The notes under the pieces are model-generated. The model was not told the DNA's origin and searched no databases. It saw nothing but the letters and a program-made list of their open reading frames with translations. DNA of 48,070 nt from Lachnospiraceae bacterium. GTDB lineage: Bacteria > Bacillota > Clostridia > Lachnospirales > Lachnospiraceae. Shown here piece by piece: positions 22,316 to 30,609 of this stretch. How positions within the stretch are numbered: the stretch's first letter is position 1; the number at the start of each line of letters is the position of its first letter. The stretch is taken from assembly GCA_014804785.1 (NCBI GenBank), contig JAAUZD010000026.1:54088-102157 (forward strand). The letters are read 5' to 3'. The position numbers and the translations under genes were made by a program.

Positions 22316-23359
22316 ATGAGTACAGATAAATTTGATATCCTTCAGAAAATATATGATATATATCTGCAGGATAGAAATGATGAAAATGAAAATCTACAAA
22401 ATAATTTAAATAGAATTGATGAAATAAATGCTTATTTGGAAACAGTGAAAATGAAAAATGATGTGGAGTATCAAATATTTTCACCCAGAAAAGAAGAAAA
22501 CGTTTTTCAAGATAAAATTGAATTTTTTGAAAAAGAAAAATTTAATTTAGAAAAAATTAATCAGTCTATTATAATAAAAATAAATAAATTTAATGAAAAT
22601 ATTATACAATTAGAACAATTAATAAATTATTATAGAAATAATGATAATGAAAATATGGCTGATTCAAAAAGCAGTCAATCAGATATTTATGATGTTCTTA
22701 ACATTCAGGAAAAAGAACGTCAGAGGATTGCCAGTGAATTACATGATTCTTCAGTACAAAATTTAATTCATCTTGTTCATATGATTGAATTAAGTTCAAT
22801 GTACATAGATAAAGATCCTAACAGAGCAAAGCTGGAATTAGAAAATTGTATTAGCTTTTTAAAATCTATAATTAGAGAGGTGCGAGATACAATTTTCAAT
22901 TTGAGACCAATGACATTTGATGATTTAGGATTCAATCAGTGCATTGATAATTTGATTTCAAATTTATGTAATGAATTTAAAGATTATGAAATCGAATATG
23001 ATGTGTGTGATTTGGACAATGTTTTTCATGAAAATGATAATCATAGAAAAGAGTTATTTCTTGTAACAATATATAGAATTATACAGGAAGCTATTGTAAA
23101 TGCATTGAAGCATTCAAACGGCAGTAAAGTAATCTTAAATGTAAATGTAAAAAATAAAATTTTTTTTATTTATATAAAGGACGATGGAAAGGGATTTCAT
23201 CTTGATCGTCTTTCTGTAAAAGATGATAAACACTTTGGTTTATCTTTAATGAGGGAGAGAGTTGAATCATTGAATGGTAATGTTTCAATTAATACAGAAC
23301 CTGAAGAGGGAACAGAAATTATTATTCAAATTCCCTTAAATGAACCAGGAGGAAAATGA
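22316..23359 (+). CDS. DegS/NarL-type sensor histidine kinase, apparently cytosolic
   Basis: 347 residues with no membrane segment. Residues 1-120 are rich in Lys, Glu and Asn and likely coiled coil. HisKA_3 with the phospho-acceptor His143 (RIASELHDSSVQNL) follows, then a HATPase domain (IIQEAIVNALKHSNG, DDGKGF, FGLSLMRERVESLNG). Known: this family phosphorylates LuxR-type regulators. The downstream regulator gene overlaps it by a few bases. The arrangement resembles B. subtilis DegS-DegU, but the location between rsmG and parAB is not the Bacillus one, so I give no symbol. AAAGGA precedes the ATG. The signal sensed is unknown. Confidence 0.88.
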   Translation: MSTDKFDILQKIYDIYLQDRNDENENLQNNLNRIDEINAYLETVKMKNDVEYQIFSPRKEENVFQDKIEFFEKEKFNLEKINQSIIIKINKFNENIIQLEQLINYYRNNDNENMADSKSSQSDIYDVLNIQEKERQRIASELHDSSVQNLIHLVHMIELSSMYIDKDPNRAKLELENCISFLKSIIREVRDTIFNLRPMTFDDLGFNQCIDNLISNLCNEFKDYEIEYDVCDLDNVFHENDNHRKELFLVTIYRIIQEAIVNALKHSNGSKVILNVNVKNKIFFIYIKDDGKGFHLDRLSVKDDKHFGLSLMRERVESLNGNVSINTEPEEGTEIIIQIPLNEPGGK

Positions 23360-23361
23360 GT

Positions 23362-24006
23362 ATGAGTATTAAAGTAATGTTGGCAGATGATCATGCATTG
23401 ATGCGTGAAGGAATAAAACATTTATTAGAATTTGATGGGACAATAGAAGTTATTGCTGAAGCAAATGACGGAGTGGAATGTCTTGAAATATTAAAAAATG
23501 TTAAACCTGATATATTATTACTGGATATCAACATGCCTATTTTGAATGGACTAAATGTTTTAGATGAGTTAAAACAAAAAAACGATGATATAAAGGTTTT
23601 AATGCTCACAGTTCATAGTGAAGTAGAATACTTAATACATGCAGTTGATATTGGAGCAGATGGTTATATATTAAAAGATTCCGGATCAGCAGAATTGAAG
23701 CAAGCTATTGATATTATCTTAGGTGGTGATTCATATATTCAACCTAGTTTATTGCCAGTATTAAATTCGAGGTTGATAAATAGAGATACCGATAAAGATA
23801 AATTGCAATCATTAACAAGACGTGAAATAGAAATTTTAAAACAAATTGCTGGTGGAATGTTTAATAAGGAAATTGCAATTAATCTTAATATAAGTGAAAG
23901 AACCGTAAAAAATCATATCTCAAATATTTTTAAAAAAATTGATGTTTCTGATAGAACACAGGCAGCTGTTTTTGCAATCAGAAATAATATTGTTAGATTA
24001 TATTAA
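23362..24006 (+). CDS. LuxR/NarL-family response regulator
   Basis: 214 residues from the ATG at 23362, 9 bases after AGGAGG; another ATG at 23356 overlaps the kinase stop but is only 3 bases from that site. The receiver domain has the acidic pair ADD, phospho-acceptor Asp55 (ILLLDINMP) and the switch Lys in LKDSGS. The C-terminal LuxR helix-turn-helix covers about 147-205 (LTRREIEILKQIAGGMFNKEIAINLNISERTVKNH, cited in part). It is the partner of the upstream kinase. Its last codon is 15 bases before the parS region. Confidence 0.9.
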   Translation: MSIKVMLADDHALMREGIKHLLEFDGTIEVIAEANDGVECLEILKNVKPDILLLDINMPILNGLNVLDELKQKNDDIKVLMLTVHSEVEYLIHAVDIGADGYILKDSGSAELKQAIDIILGGDSYIQPSLLPVLNSRLINRDTDKDKLQSLTRREIEILKQIAGGMFNKEIAINLNISERTVKNHISNIFKKIDVSDRTQAAVFAIRNNIVRLY

Positions 24007-24021
24007 TTAATTTTTTTCTTT

Positions 24022-24037
24022 TGTTTCACGTGAAACA
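24022..24037. promoter_or_regulatory. parS: parS centromere site 1
   Basis: TGTTTCACGTGAAACA is a perfect 16-bp palindromic match to the Firmicutes parS consensus bound by ParB (Spo0J). It lies about 300 bp upstream of parA. Confidence 0.97.
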
Positions 24038-24071
24038 TTTTGCAGAATGCAATATTGTGAACACAAGATAA

Positions 24072-24087
24072 TGTTTCACGTGAAACA
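24072..24087. promoter_or_regulatory. parS: parS centromere site 2
   Basis: A second perfect TGTTTCACGTGAAACA exactly 50 bp from the first. Confidence 0.97.
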
Positions 24088-24114
24088 ACTAACCCCAAAA
24101 TATAGTAATGATTT

Positions 24115-24156
24115 CGTGAAACATCCCATAATATTCCACATAAAATCCGTGAAACA
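24115..24156. repeat. Two parS half sites
   Basis: CGTGAAACA, the right half of parS, recurs alone at 24115-24123 and 24148-24156 in the same orientation, 36 and 33 bp after the preceding copies. The first could be read as a parS that has lost its central CA. They may be decayed sites or weak ParB sites. Confidence 0.7.
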
Positions 24157-24272
24157 TCTTATTTTATTTTAGAGACACATACAATATGTTGTACTATGCG
24201 ATTTACAAAATACAAGAGTAAAAAAATTTAAGATTTGGAAAGAAAAAGAATATGGAATATAGATTTCAGAAG

Positions 24273-24281
24273 TGATATAAT
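24273..24281 (+). promoter_or_regulatory. Candidate extended -10 promoter for parA
   Basis: TGATATAAT is an extended -10 (TGnTATAAT) 60 bases before the parA ATG. There is no good -35 element. The rest of 24157-24272 shows nothing else I can name. Confidence 0.45.
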
Positions 24282-24340
24282 CATTTAGACATCTTTGCGA
24301 GAAGAGAAAATATACCTATAGATATGAAAGGAACAAGATA

Positions 24341-25108
24341 ATGGGAAAGATAATTGCAATTGCAAATCAAAAGGGAGGAGTAGGGAAAACTACTACTTCT
24401 ATTAATTTGTCTGCTGCCCTGGCGGCAAAAGGAAAAAAGGTATTGGTTATAGATACTGATCCTCAGGGAAATACAACCAGTGGATTTGGTGTAGAAAAGA
24501 ATGAATTGGAAAATACGATTTATGAACTGATGCTAAGTGAATGTTCTATAAGAGAATGTATTTTAAGTGATGTTATTCCAGGTGTATCTGTTATACCTTC
24601 AAATGTAAACCTTGCCGCAGCAGAAATAGAACTGATAGGAGTCGATCGCAAAGAATATATTTTAAAACGTGAAGTCGAATGGATTAAAGATAGTTATGAT
24701 TATATTATGATAGATTGTCCTCCTTCACTAAATATGTTGACAATTAATTCAATGACAACAGCGGATTCTGTTTTGGTTCCTATACAATGTGAGTATTATG
24801 CACTGGAAGGATTGAGCCAATTAATACATACAATCAATCTTGTAAAAGAGCGTCTTAATCCGGATTTAGATATGGAAGGTGTGGTATTTACCATGTATGA
24901 TTCCAGAACAAATTTATCGATGCAAGTAGTTGAAAATGTAAAAAGTCATTTAAGTCAGAGAGTATTTAAGACATTAATTCCCAGAAATATCAGACTTGCG
25001 GAAGCACCTAGTTATGGAATGCCTATCAATATGTATGATGGAAAATCAGCGGGTGCGGAAGCTTACATGTTATTGGCAGATGAAATTATTGGCAGAAAGG
25101 ATGATTGA
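24341..25108 (+). CDS. parA: ParA/Soj chromosome-partitioning ATPase
   Basis: 255 residues, the Soj length. It has the deviant Walker A KGGVGKTT with both Lys at the start (NQKGGVGKTTTSINL), Walker B YIMIDCPPSL, and the ParA box around QGNTTSGFG. Known: ATP-bound Soj dimers bind DNA, are controlled by Spo0J, and act on both origin segregation and DnaA. There is no N-terminal DNA-binding extension, as expected for a chromosomal type Ia-short ParA. It is translationally coupled to parB. Confidence 0.96.
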   Translation: MGKIIAIANQKGGVGKTTTSINLSAALAAKGKKVLVIDTDPQGNTTSGFGVEKNELENTIYELMLSECSIRECILSDVIPGVSVIPSNVNLAAAEIELIGVDRKEYILKREVEWIKDSYDYIMIDCPPSLNMLTINSMTTADSVLVPIQCEYYALEGLSQLIHTINLVKERLNPDLDMEGVVFTMYDSRTNLSMQVVENVKSHLSQRVFKTLIPRNIRLAEAPSYGMPINMYDGKSAGAEAYMLLADEIIGRKDD

Positions 25109-25110
25109 TT

Positions 25111-26010
25111 ATGGCGGCAAGGGGATTAGGTAAAGGATTGGATGCATTAATACCAAGCGGCATCAGCGAAAAAGCAAATCAATCTAACAATAGCTCAAAT
25201 CAAAAAAAAATGGATGAAAAAAGCACTGGCGAGACAATAGTGAATATTACTAAAGTAGAGCCTAATAGAGAACAGCCCAGAAAAAATTTTGATGAAGATG
25301 CTCTTGAGGAATTAGCTGAGTCTATTAAGCAGTTTGGTTTGTTGCAACCGATTCTTGTTCAAGATAGGAAAACATACTATGAGATAATAGCAGGTGAAAG
25401 AAGATGGCGCGCTGCTAAAAAAGCAGGGTTAAAGGAAGTTCCTGTTATCATCAAGAACTTGTCAGAACAGGAAATTGTTGAGATATCTTTAATAGAAAAT
25501 ATTCAAAGAGAAAATTTGAATCCTATTGAAGAGGCACAGGCATATAAACGTCTTCTGACAGAATTTCATTTGAAACAGGATGAAGTGGCAGAGAGAGTTG
25601 CAAAGAGTCGTACAGCAGTCACTAATTCTATGCGATTATTAAAGTTGTGCGATAATGTTCAACAGATGATTATTGACGATATGATTTCTACTGGACACGC
25701 CAGAGCGCTTATTACCATCGAAGATCAAGAACAGCAATATGCCATTGCACAACAGATTTTCGACGAAAAACTCAGTGTCCGTGAAGTAGAAAAATTAGTT
25801 AAAAATTTGAATAAACCTGTAAAATTTAAAAAGACAATCACAGAAGATACGAGTCTGGAAGCGGTTTATCAGGATATTGAAGAAAACCTAAAACAAAAGT
25901 TGAGTACAAAAGTGACAATTACCTCTAAGGGAAATGGTGCCGGAAAAATTGAAATTGAGTTTTATAACCATGATGATTTAGAGAAACTTATGGATCTGCT
26001 TTCAAAGTAA
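25111..26010 (+). CDS. parB: ParB/Spo0J partition protein
   Basis: 299 residues from the ATG at 25111, with AAGGA about 10 bases before it inside the end of parA. The N-terminal ParA-contact segment (RGLGKGLDALIP) is followed by the ParB/Srx CTPase domain (VEPNREQPRKNFD and the arginine-rich GERRWRA). The helix-turn-helix (KQDEVAERVAKSRTAVTNSMR, cited in part) and C-terminal dimer domain complete it. Known: it binds parS, hydrolyses CTP and slides as a clamp, loading SMC. Two perfect sites lie just upstream, so binding may also regulate this operon. Confidence 0.96.
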   Translation: MAARGLGKGLDALIPSGISEKANQSNNSSNQKKMDEKSTGETIVNITKVEPNREQPRKNFDEDALEELAESIKQFGLLQPILVQDRKTYYEIIAGERRWRAAKKAGLKEVPVIIKNLSEQEIVEISLIENIQRENLNPIEEAQAYKRLLTEFHLKQDEVAERVAKSRTAVTNSMRLLKLCDNVQQMIIDDMISTGHARALITIEDQEQQYAIAQQIFDEKLSVREVEKLVKNLNKPVKFKKTITEDTSLEAVYQDIEENLKQKLSTKVTITSKGNGAGKIEIEFYNHDDLEKLMDLLSK

Positions 26011-26057
26011 CAATATACTATATAAAACAAAAGATTTAGAAAGGTACAGGAAGAAAA

Positions 26058-26573
26058 ATGAATAATTCCTTTTTTACCAGTATTGGTCTTGGAAGTATTG
26101 ACTTTGGGATTTTAGTGTTGGTATTAGCAGTTGTTATATTGATTTTATTAATTTTGAATATAGTAAATATATGTTCTATTTCAAAATTGAAAGGTAAATA
26201 TAATAAATTTATGCAGGGCAAAAATGCCAAGAGCCTTGAGAGTGAAATTGTAGGACTCTTCGACGATAATAAATTTATAAAAAATGCAGTTGATAAAAAC
26301 AAAAAGGATATCAACACACTTTATCACAAGCTTGAATCATCCTTTCAGAAAATAGGTATAATAAAATATGATGCATTTAATCAAATGGGAGGAAAGTTAA
26401 GCTTTTGTCTTGCACTATTGGATGAGAATAATAATGGATTCATACTCAATTCTGTTCACAGTACAGAGGGATGCTATTCTTATACAAAAGTAATAGAAAA
26501 CGGAGAGTGCAAGATTTCTTTAGGTGAAGAAGAATCAAGAGCGCTCAATATAGCGATGGGAATGACACAATAG
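26058..26573 (+). CDS. DUF4446 family membrane protein
   Basis: 171 residues. One N-terminal membrane helix (about 16-38, FGILVLVLAVVILILLILN) is followed by a Lys-rich coiled region and a C-terminal domain with GIIKYDAFNQMGGKLSFCLALLD, the hallmark of DUF4446. Known: these genes usually sit behind parB in Clostridia; their function is not established. AGGAAG precedes the ATG. It starts 47 bases after parB and may share its transcript. Confidence 0.85.
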   Translation: MNNSFFTSIGLGSIDFGILVLVLAVVILILLILNIVNICSISKLKGKYNKFMQGKNAKSLESEIVGLFDDNKFIKNAVDKNKKDINTLYHKLESSFQKIGIIKYDAFNQMGGKLSFCLALLDENNNGFILNSVHSTEGCYSYTKVIENGECKISLGEEESRALNIAMGMTQ

Positions 26574-26590
26574 CAGGCAGAGGTGACAAT

Positions 26591-27646
26591 ATGAAATTAT
26601 GTAAGGTAGATGATTTAAAAGGAGGAGAAATTCTTTCCAAAGATATAATAACTTCTGATCTAAGAATCTTATTATCGGAAGGAACTGTGTTAAATTCGGA
26701 CTATGTAGGAAAAATGAAAAAAATAGGAATTACAGAAGTCTATATAGAAGAAGATGATAAGATTCCCACAGAGGAAGTTGTTATTCTTAAATCTGAGACA
26801 GAAGGTTTCTTTAAAGACAGAGTGAAGAATATTTTGGAAAAGCATACTTATAGTCGAAACGAAGAACTGATGGAATTAAGCCAGACAGCGGATTACATTA
26901 TTACAAATATTCTGGAGGAAGATGAAGTCGTAGAAAAAATTTATGATATTAAGGAGAGAAGTTCTGATATATATGAACATTCTATTAGTATCTGTTCCCT
27001 TGCTACATTGACAGCATTAAAATTGAAGCTTCCGAAAGAAAAAGTGCATGACATAGGGGTAGGATGTCTTTTACATGATCTGGGATTGAGGTATCTTACA
27101 ATTGAATATGCAGATCAGGATATTTCAACTTTATCAAAGATGGAACTTTCAGAATATATGAAACATCCTGTATATGGATATTCTGCATTAAAGAATGAAA
27201 ACTGGATTTCAAATGCAAGTAAAAATATTATTTTGTATCATCATGAAAGAATAGATGGAACAGGCTATCCGCTAAGAGCAAAAGAAATACCCTTTGAAAC
27301 ACAGATTGTAAATATATGTGATACATTTGATGAAATGATATGTGGAATAGGATGCAAAAGAATTAAAGTATATGAGGCAGTTGAATATCTGAAGACTTAT
27401 AGAAGTATCAAATTTAATTCTGAGATTGTAGATGCATTTTTGGAGTTTACGGCAGTATACCCTGCGGGGAGTCAGGTTCTGTTAAGTGATAACAGTGTTG
27501 GAAAAGTGATACGCCAGAATAAGGAATTTCCTGACAGACCAGTTGTACAGATTATTAAGGATAAGGATGGTAAAGCTGTAAGCAGAGAGATGACGGTCGA
27601 TTTAATAAAAGTGAACAATGTGTTTATAGAAAAAGTACTTGCATAA
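26591..27646 (+). CDS. HD-GYP domain protein, probable cyclic-di-GMP phosphodiesterase
   Basis: 351 residues. The N-terminal 60 residues look like the DUF3391-type extension found ahead of HD-GYP domains. The HD-GYP domain has the metal-binding HD (LLHDLG), a further His (KHPVYGY), and the signature HHERIDGTGYP that defines the subfamily. No receiver domain or membrane segment is seen. Known: HD-GYP proteins hydrolyse cyclic-di-GMP, and some hydrolyse cGAMP. All visible metal ligands are present, so activity is plausible. The ribosome site is AGAGG. It lies 17 bases after the DUF4446 gene. Confidence 0.88.
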   Translation: MKLCKVDDLKGGEILSKDIITSDLRILLSEGTVLNSDYVGKMKKIGITEVYIEEDDKIPTEEVVILKSETEGFFKDRVKNILEKHTYSRNEELMELSQTADYIITNILEEDEVVEKIYDIKERSSDIYEHSISICSLATLTALKLKLPKEKVHDIGVGCLLHDLGLRYLTIEYADQDISTLSKMELSEYMKHPVYGYSALKNENWISNASKNIILYHHERIDGTGYPLRAKEIPFETQIVNICDTFDEMICGIGCKRIKVYEAVEYLKTYRSIKFNSEIVDAFLEFTAVYPAGSQVLLSDNSVGKVIRQNKEFPDRPVVQIIKDKDGKAVSREMTVDLIKVNNVFIEKVLA

Positions 27647-27703
27647 AAGGAAGATACATAATAATATTACAATGTTGTGATGTGATAAAGGGAGGAGTCA
27701 ATT

Positions 27704-28981
27704 ATGATAGATATTAAATTCTTAAGGGAAAATCCTGATACGGTAAAAGAGAATATTAAAAAGAAATTTCAGGATAATAAACTTCATCTTGTGGACGAGG
27801 TAATTGAACTTGATATTGAAAGCCGTAAAACCCAGCAGGAAGCAGATGACCTTAGAGCAAATAGAAATAAGATTTCAAAAGAAATCGGCGCTTTAATGGC
27901 TCAAGGGAAAAAGGAGGAGGCTGAAATCAAAAAGGCGGAAGTTGCTGCCGGTGCAAAACGTCTCGTCGAGTTAGAAGAAAAAGAAAAAGAATTGAATGAG
28001 AAAATTACAAATATTATGATGGTAATTCCGAACATCATTGACCCTAGCGTGCCGATTGGAAAAGACGATAGTGAAAATGTAGAAGTTCAAAAATATGGTG
28101 AACCTGTTGTTCCGGATTTTGAAATTCCTTATCATACCGATATTATGGAAAAATTAAATGGAATTGATTTAGACAGTGCAAGGAAAGTAGCCGGAAACGG
28201 ATTTTATTATTTAATGGGAGATATTGCCAGACTTCACTCTGCAGTAATTTCCTATGCAAGGGATTTTATGATTGACAGGGGATTTACTTACTGTGTACCT
28301 CCTTTTATGATCAGGAGCAATGTTGTAACCGGTGTTATGAGTTTTGCTGAAATGGATGCAATGATGTATAAGATAGAAGGAGAAGACTTATACTTGATTG
28401 GTACATCGGAACATTCCATGATTGGTAAGTTCATCGATACAATCATTCAGGAGCCGGAATTACCTAAAACTCTTACCAGCTATTCACCTTGCTTTAGAAA
28501 AGAAAAGGGTGCGCATGGATTGGAAGAAAGAGGTGTATATAGGATTCACCAATTTGAAAAGCAGGAAATGATCGTAGTCTGCAAACCGGAAGAATCACCT
28601 ATGTGGTTTGAAAAATTATGGCAGAATACTGTAGATTTATTCCGCTCCTTAGATATTCCTGTAAGAACGATTGAATGTTGTTCAGGTGATCTTGCAGACT
28701 TGAAAGTAAAATCTTATGATGTGGAAGCCTGGTCGCCCAGACAAAAGAAATATTTTGAAGTGGGAAGCTGCTCCAATTTAGGTGATGCACAGGCAAGAAG
28801 ATTAAAAATCCGTATCAATGGTGAAAGTGGCAAGTACTTTGCACATACATTAAATAATACAGTAGTTGCACCGCCCAGAATGTTGATTGCATTTTTAGAA
28901 AATAATCTTCAGGCAGATGGTTCCATTAAAATTCCTGAGGTATTGCAGCCATATATGGGTGGAAAGAAAGAAATCAGATAA
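27704..28981 (+). CDS. serS: Seryl-tRNA synthetase
   Basis: 425 residues, the usual length. The start MIDIKFLRENPDTVKENIKKK and the long antiparallel coiled-coil arm (about 30-105) are typical of SerRS. The class II core includes motif 2 CFRKEKGAHGLEERGVYRIHQF (cited in part) and motif 3 near the end (NNTVVAPPRMLIAFLEN). It charges tRNA-Ser and tRNA-Sec. GGGAGGAG precedes the ATG. The 57-base leader is too short for a T-box and shows no such structure. Confidence 0.97.
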   Translation: MIDIKFLRENPDTVKENIKKKFQDNKLHLVDEVIELDIESRKTQQEADDLRANRNKISKEIGALMAQGKKEEAEIKKAEVAAGAKRLVELEEKEKELNEKITNIMMVIPNIIDPSVPIGKDDSENVEVQKYGEPVVPDFEIPYHTDIMEKLNGIDLDSARKVAGNGFYYLMGDIARLHSAVISYARDFMIDRGFTYCVPPFMIRSNVVTGVMSFAEMDAMMYKIEGEDLYLIGTSEHSMIGKFIDTIIQEPELPKTLTSYSPCFRKEKGAHGLEERGVYRIHQFEKQEMIVVCKPEESPMWFEKLWQNTVDLFRSLDIPVRTIECCSGDLADLKVKSYDVEAWSPRQKKYFEVGSCSNLGDAQARRLKIRINGESGKYFAHTLNNTVVAPPRMLIAFLENNLQADGSIKIPEVLQPYMGGKKEIR

Positions 28982-29033
28982 TTAAAAGTAAAGCAGTTTG
29001 TTATGATTTCAGAAATGACAGGAGGTGAAATCC

Positions 29034-29939
29034 TTGCATAAATATATGAGAGCCATTGGCTTTAGTAAATTGACAGACAGAAAAGAATTGCAGAAGCTTG
29101 TGACAGATGTAGTGGTAGAAGGAACGCACCGCAGATACACCTCAAACGGGTATGAAACTCTTTTAGCTGAATTTTGCAAGGATTTTGCTGTAAATACGAA
29201 AAGTGGAGTAAGAGCATCTATAGGTGTTGCTGTATGCGGTGAATTTGACAGTGATGATAAATTTACCTATGATTACTATTTTCCATATCTAAAGGGAACG
29301 AACATCAGTTCAGAGGAAGATGTATCTGTTGAGAGACATGCAGCCCAGGAATCTTATGCCGGTGTCTGTGATGATGTGAGAATCGGAGTTTCACTTATTT
29401 TTTACCTGCAAAATATGATACCTTATGTCAAAGCAAAAAATTCAGGAGAATTACCGATAAGAGGTACGACTCTGACACTTTCTGCATTATCAACAAGCGG
29501 GACGATTATGATGCCCATCAATAAAAGTGAAAAAGATCTGATTAGAAACAAGCGTGTTTCCATGAACAGAAGCCAACTCATAAACGCCGCCAGAAAAGGT
29601 GATGAAGAAGCCATTGAGAGTCTTACCTTGGATGATATGGATACTTACACGACGATTTCAAAAAAGATACAAAAGGAAGATGTGTTCAGTCTGGTAGATA
29701 CTTACTTTATGCCTTATGGTGTTGAATGTGACCATTATTCTATCTTAGGTGAAATCATGGATTCCACTTTGATCAAGAATGATCTTACAGAGGAAGAAAT
29801 ATATTTAATGACTTTGAATTGTAATGATATGATATTTGATTTGTGCATCAACAAGGAAGATGTCTATGGTGAACCATGTGTGGGCAGAAGATTTAAAGGT
29901 ACGATCTGGATGCAGGGGCATATCAATTTTCCTGATTAA
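29034..29939 (+). CDS. DUF3881 family protein, TTG start
   Basis: 301 residues from the TTG at 29034, which has AGGAGG (29020-29025) 8 bases upstream. A GTG at 29025 would lie inside that ribosome site. The start HKYMRAIGFSKLTDRKELQKL and the general length fit DUF3881, a Clostridia family of unknown function. There is no signal peptide or membrane helix, and no catalytic motif that I recognise. It lies 52 bases after serS on the same strand. Confidence 0.7.
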   Translation: MHKYMRAIGFSKLTDRKELQKLVTDVVVEGTHRRYTSNGYETLLAEFCKDFAVNTKSGVRASIGVAVCGEFDSDDKFTYDYYFPYLKGTNISSEEDVSVERHAAQESYAGVCDDVRIGVSLIFYLQNMIPYVKAKNSGELPIRGTTLTLSALSTSGTIMMPINKSEKDLIRNKRVSMNRSQLINAARKGDEEAIESLTLDDMDTYTTISKKIQKEDVFSLVDTYFMPYGVECDHYSILGEIMDSTLIKNDLTEEEIYLMTLNCNDMIFDLCINKEDVYGEPCVGRRFKGTIWMQGHINFPD

Positions 29940-29946
29940 TTAAATG

Positions 29947-29975
29947 TTGCCAGAGTGAAAGGTTTATGTTAAAAT
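29947..29975 (+). promoter_or_regulatory. Host tRNA-Arg promoter
   Basis: TTGCCA (29947-29952), a 17-bp spacer and TAAAAT (29970-29975), 18 bases before the split tRNA. After integration this promoter reads through the tRNA 5' half into the complete tRNA-Arg carried by the element. Confidence 0.65.
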
Positions 29976-29993
29976 TACACGGTAGTAACAAAT

Positions 29994-30033
29994 GTCGCTA
30001 TAGCTCAGCTGGATAGAGCGACCGCCTCCTAAG
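29994..30033 (+). pseudogene. tRNA-Arg(CCU), 5' half, interrupted by integration
   Basis: The sequence provides acceptor strand GTCGCTA, the D arm (GCTC...GAGC), anticodon stem strand ACCGC and the anticodon loop up to CTCCTAAG. It then stops resembling a tRNA. The missing half is at 40642-40683. Joined at the shared CTCCTAAG, the two give a 74-nt tRNA with a perfect 7-bp acceptor stem and a perfect 5-bp anticodon stem (ACCGC/GCGGT). The anticodon is CCU, which reads AGG. Confidence 0.9.
30026..30033 (+). other. attL: attL core CTCCTAAG
   Basis: Shared 8-bp core in the anticodon loop of the split tRNA. The bases directly to its right (GTAGG, GG, TTC) faintly resemble a tRNA 3' half but cannot pair with the acceptor strand. 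Confidence 0.8.
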
Positions 30034-30077
30034 TTGTAGGTAGGTTCGTAACTTTCTGCTAACAGGAGCACAAAAAT

Positions 30078-30150
30078 GTCTCAGTAGCTCAGTGGATAGA
30101 GCACTCGCCTCCTAAGCGAGGGGTCGGAGGTTCAAGTCCTCTCTGGGACG
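30078..30150 (+). tRNA. tRNA-Arg(CCU), complete, carried by the element
   Basis: A 73-nt cloverleaf: acceptor GTCTCAG/CTGGGAC (one G-U), D stem GCTC/GAGC, anticodon stem CTCGC/GCGAG around CTCCTAA, and T arm GGAGG-TTCAAGT-CCTCT. The anticodon is CCU, the same as the interrupted host gene, but the acceptor and anticodon stems differ, so it is not a copy of it. It contains a third CTCCTAAG core at 30109-30116. No convincing promoter lies in the 44 bases before it; it is probably expressed from the host tRNA promoter at 29947. It ends in a strong hairpin. Confidence 0.93.
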
Positions 30151-30154
30151 TTGA

Positions 30155-30194
30155 AAAGGCTGTAAATTCAAGGATTCTTGAGTTTACAGCCTTT
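30155..30194 (+). terminator. Terminator of the element tRNA-Arg
   Basis: AAAGGCTGTAAATTCAAG pairs with the matching strand through CTTGAGTTTACAGCCTTT, an 18-bp stem with one wobble pair and a 4-nt loop, 4 bases after the tRNA. The T-tract after it is short and interrupted. Confidence 0.75.
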
Positions 30195-30317
30195 CACTTT
30201 GTTTGGAAATGTGAAATCAGATTTTATTATCTGTCTGGCTTTTGCTAACAAAAGATAAACGATTGAAAAAGTGCCATTTTATCATTTTGCTAACAAAAAT
30301 TGTAAAATTTGCTAACA

Positions 30318-30609
30318 TTACCATATATTTTTAATTAACAGAAACCATCTGTGGGTACTCCTTTGTGTGTTTTCATGGTTGTTAATACATTAAAGGAACA
30401 CAAGTGATTTTTCAATATGCAGTTGTTTATAAAGCGTGGCTAAGTACCCACCATCATGCCATAAGCCTCACTTTTTTCACTTCCGTAATAAGGTGGAAAA
30501 CCTTTCACATAAGAAGTAAAGGGACATTTTATGCATTATGAACATAGACAAAAATTTGTTATGGTTGTACAATACAAATATGTATAGCATAAATGAGGGG
30601 TATTCAAAG
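30318..30609 (+). ncRNA. Structured non-coding leader before the deaminase gene (candidate RNA)
   Basis: About 290 bases with no gene between the arm repeats and the deaminase start. GTGGGTAC (30351-30358) pairs perfectly with GTACCCAC (30444-30451), enclosing an imperfect inner pairing of CTTTGTGT (30361) with ACACAAG (30398). A second hairpin, AAGGT/ACCTT, is at 30490-30504. Known: AvcD-type deaminases are controlled by an adjacent RNA, AvcI, encoded just upstream. Inferred: this could be the counterpart. A long structured leader or integrase-bound DNA are alternatives. Confidence 0.35.

Larger units (their letters stand above)
30056..30317 (+). repeat. Left-end arm-type repeats YTGCTAACA
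   Basis: Copies in the same orientation at 30056-30064 (CTGCTAACA), 30242-30250, 30287-30295 and 30309-30317 (all TTGCTAACA). The same 9-mer occurs twice at the right end. They are the best candidates for the arm-binding sites of the element's integrase. The complete tRNA-Arg lies between the first and second copies. Confidence 0.7.

Noticed and set aside
27647-27703. T-box leader before serS
   Set aside because: The leader is only 57 bases, with no specifier loop, T-box sequence or terminator.
30034-30075. A functional hybrid tRNA starting at 29994
   Set aside because: After CTCCTAAG the sequence only faintly recalls a T arm and cannot pair with the anticodon or acceptor strands.
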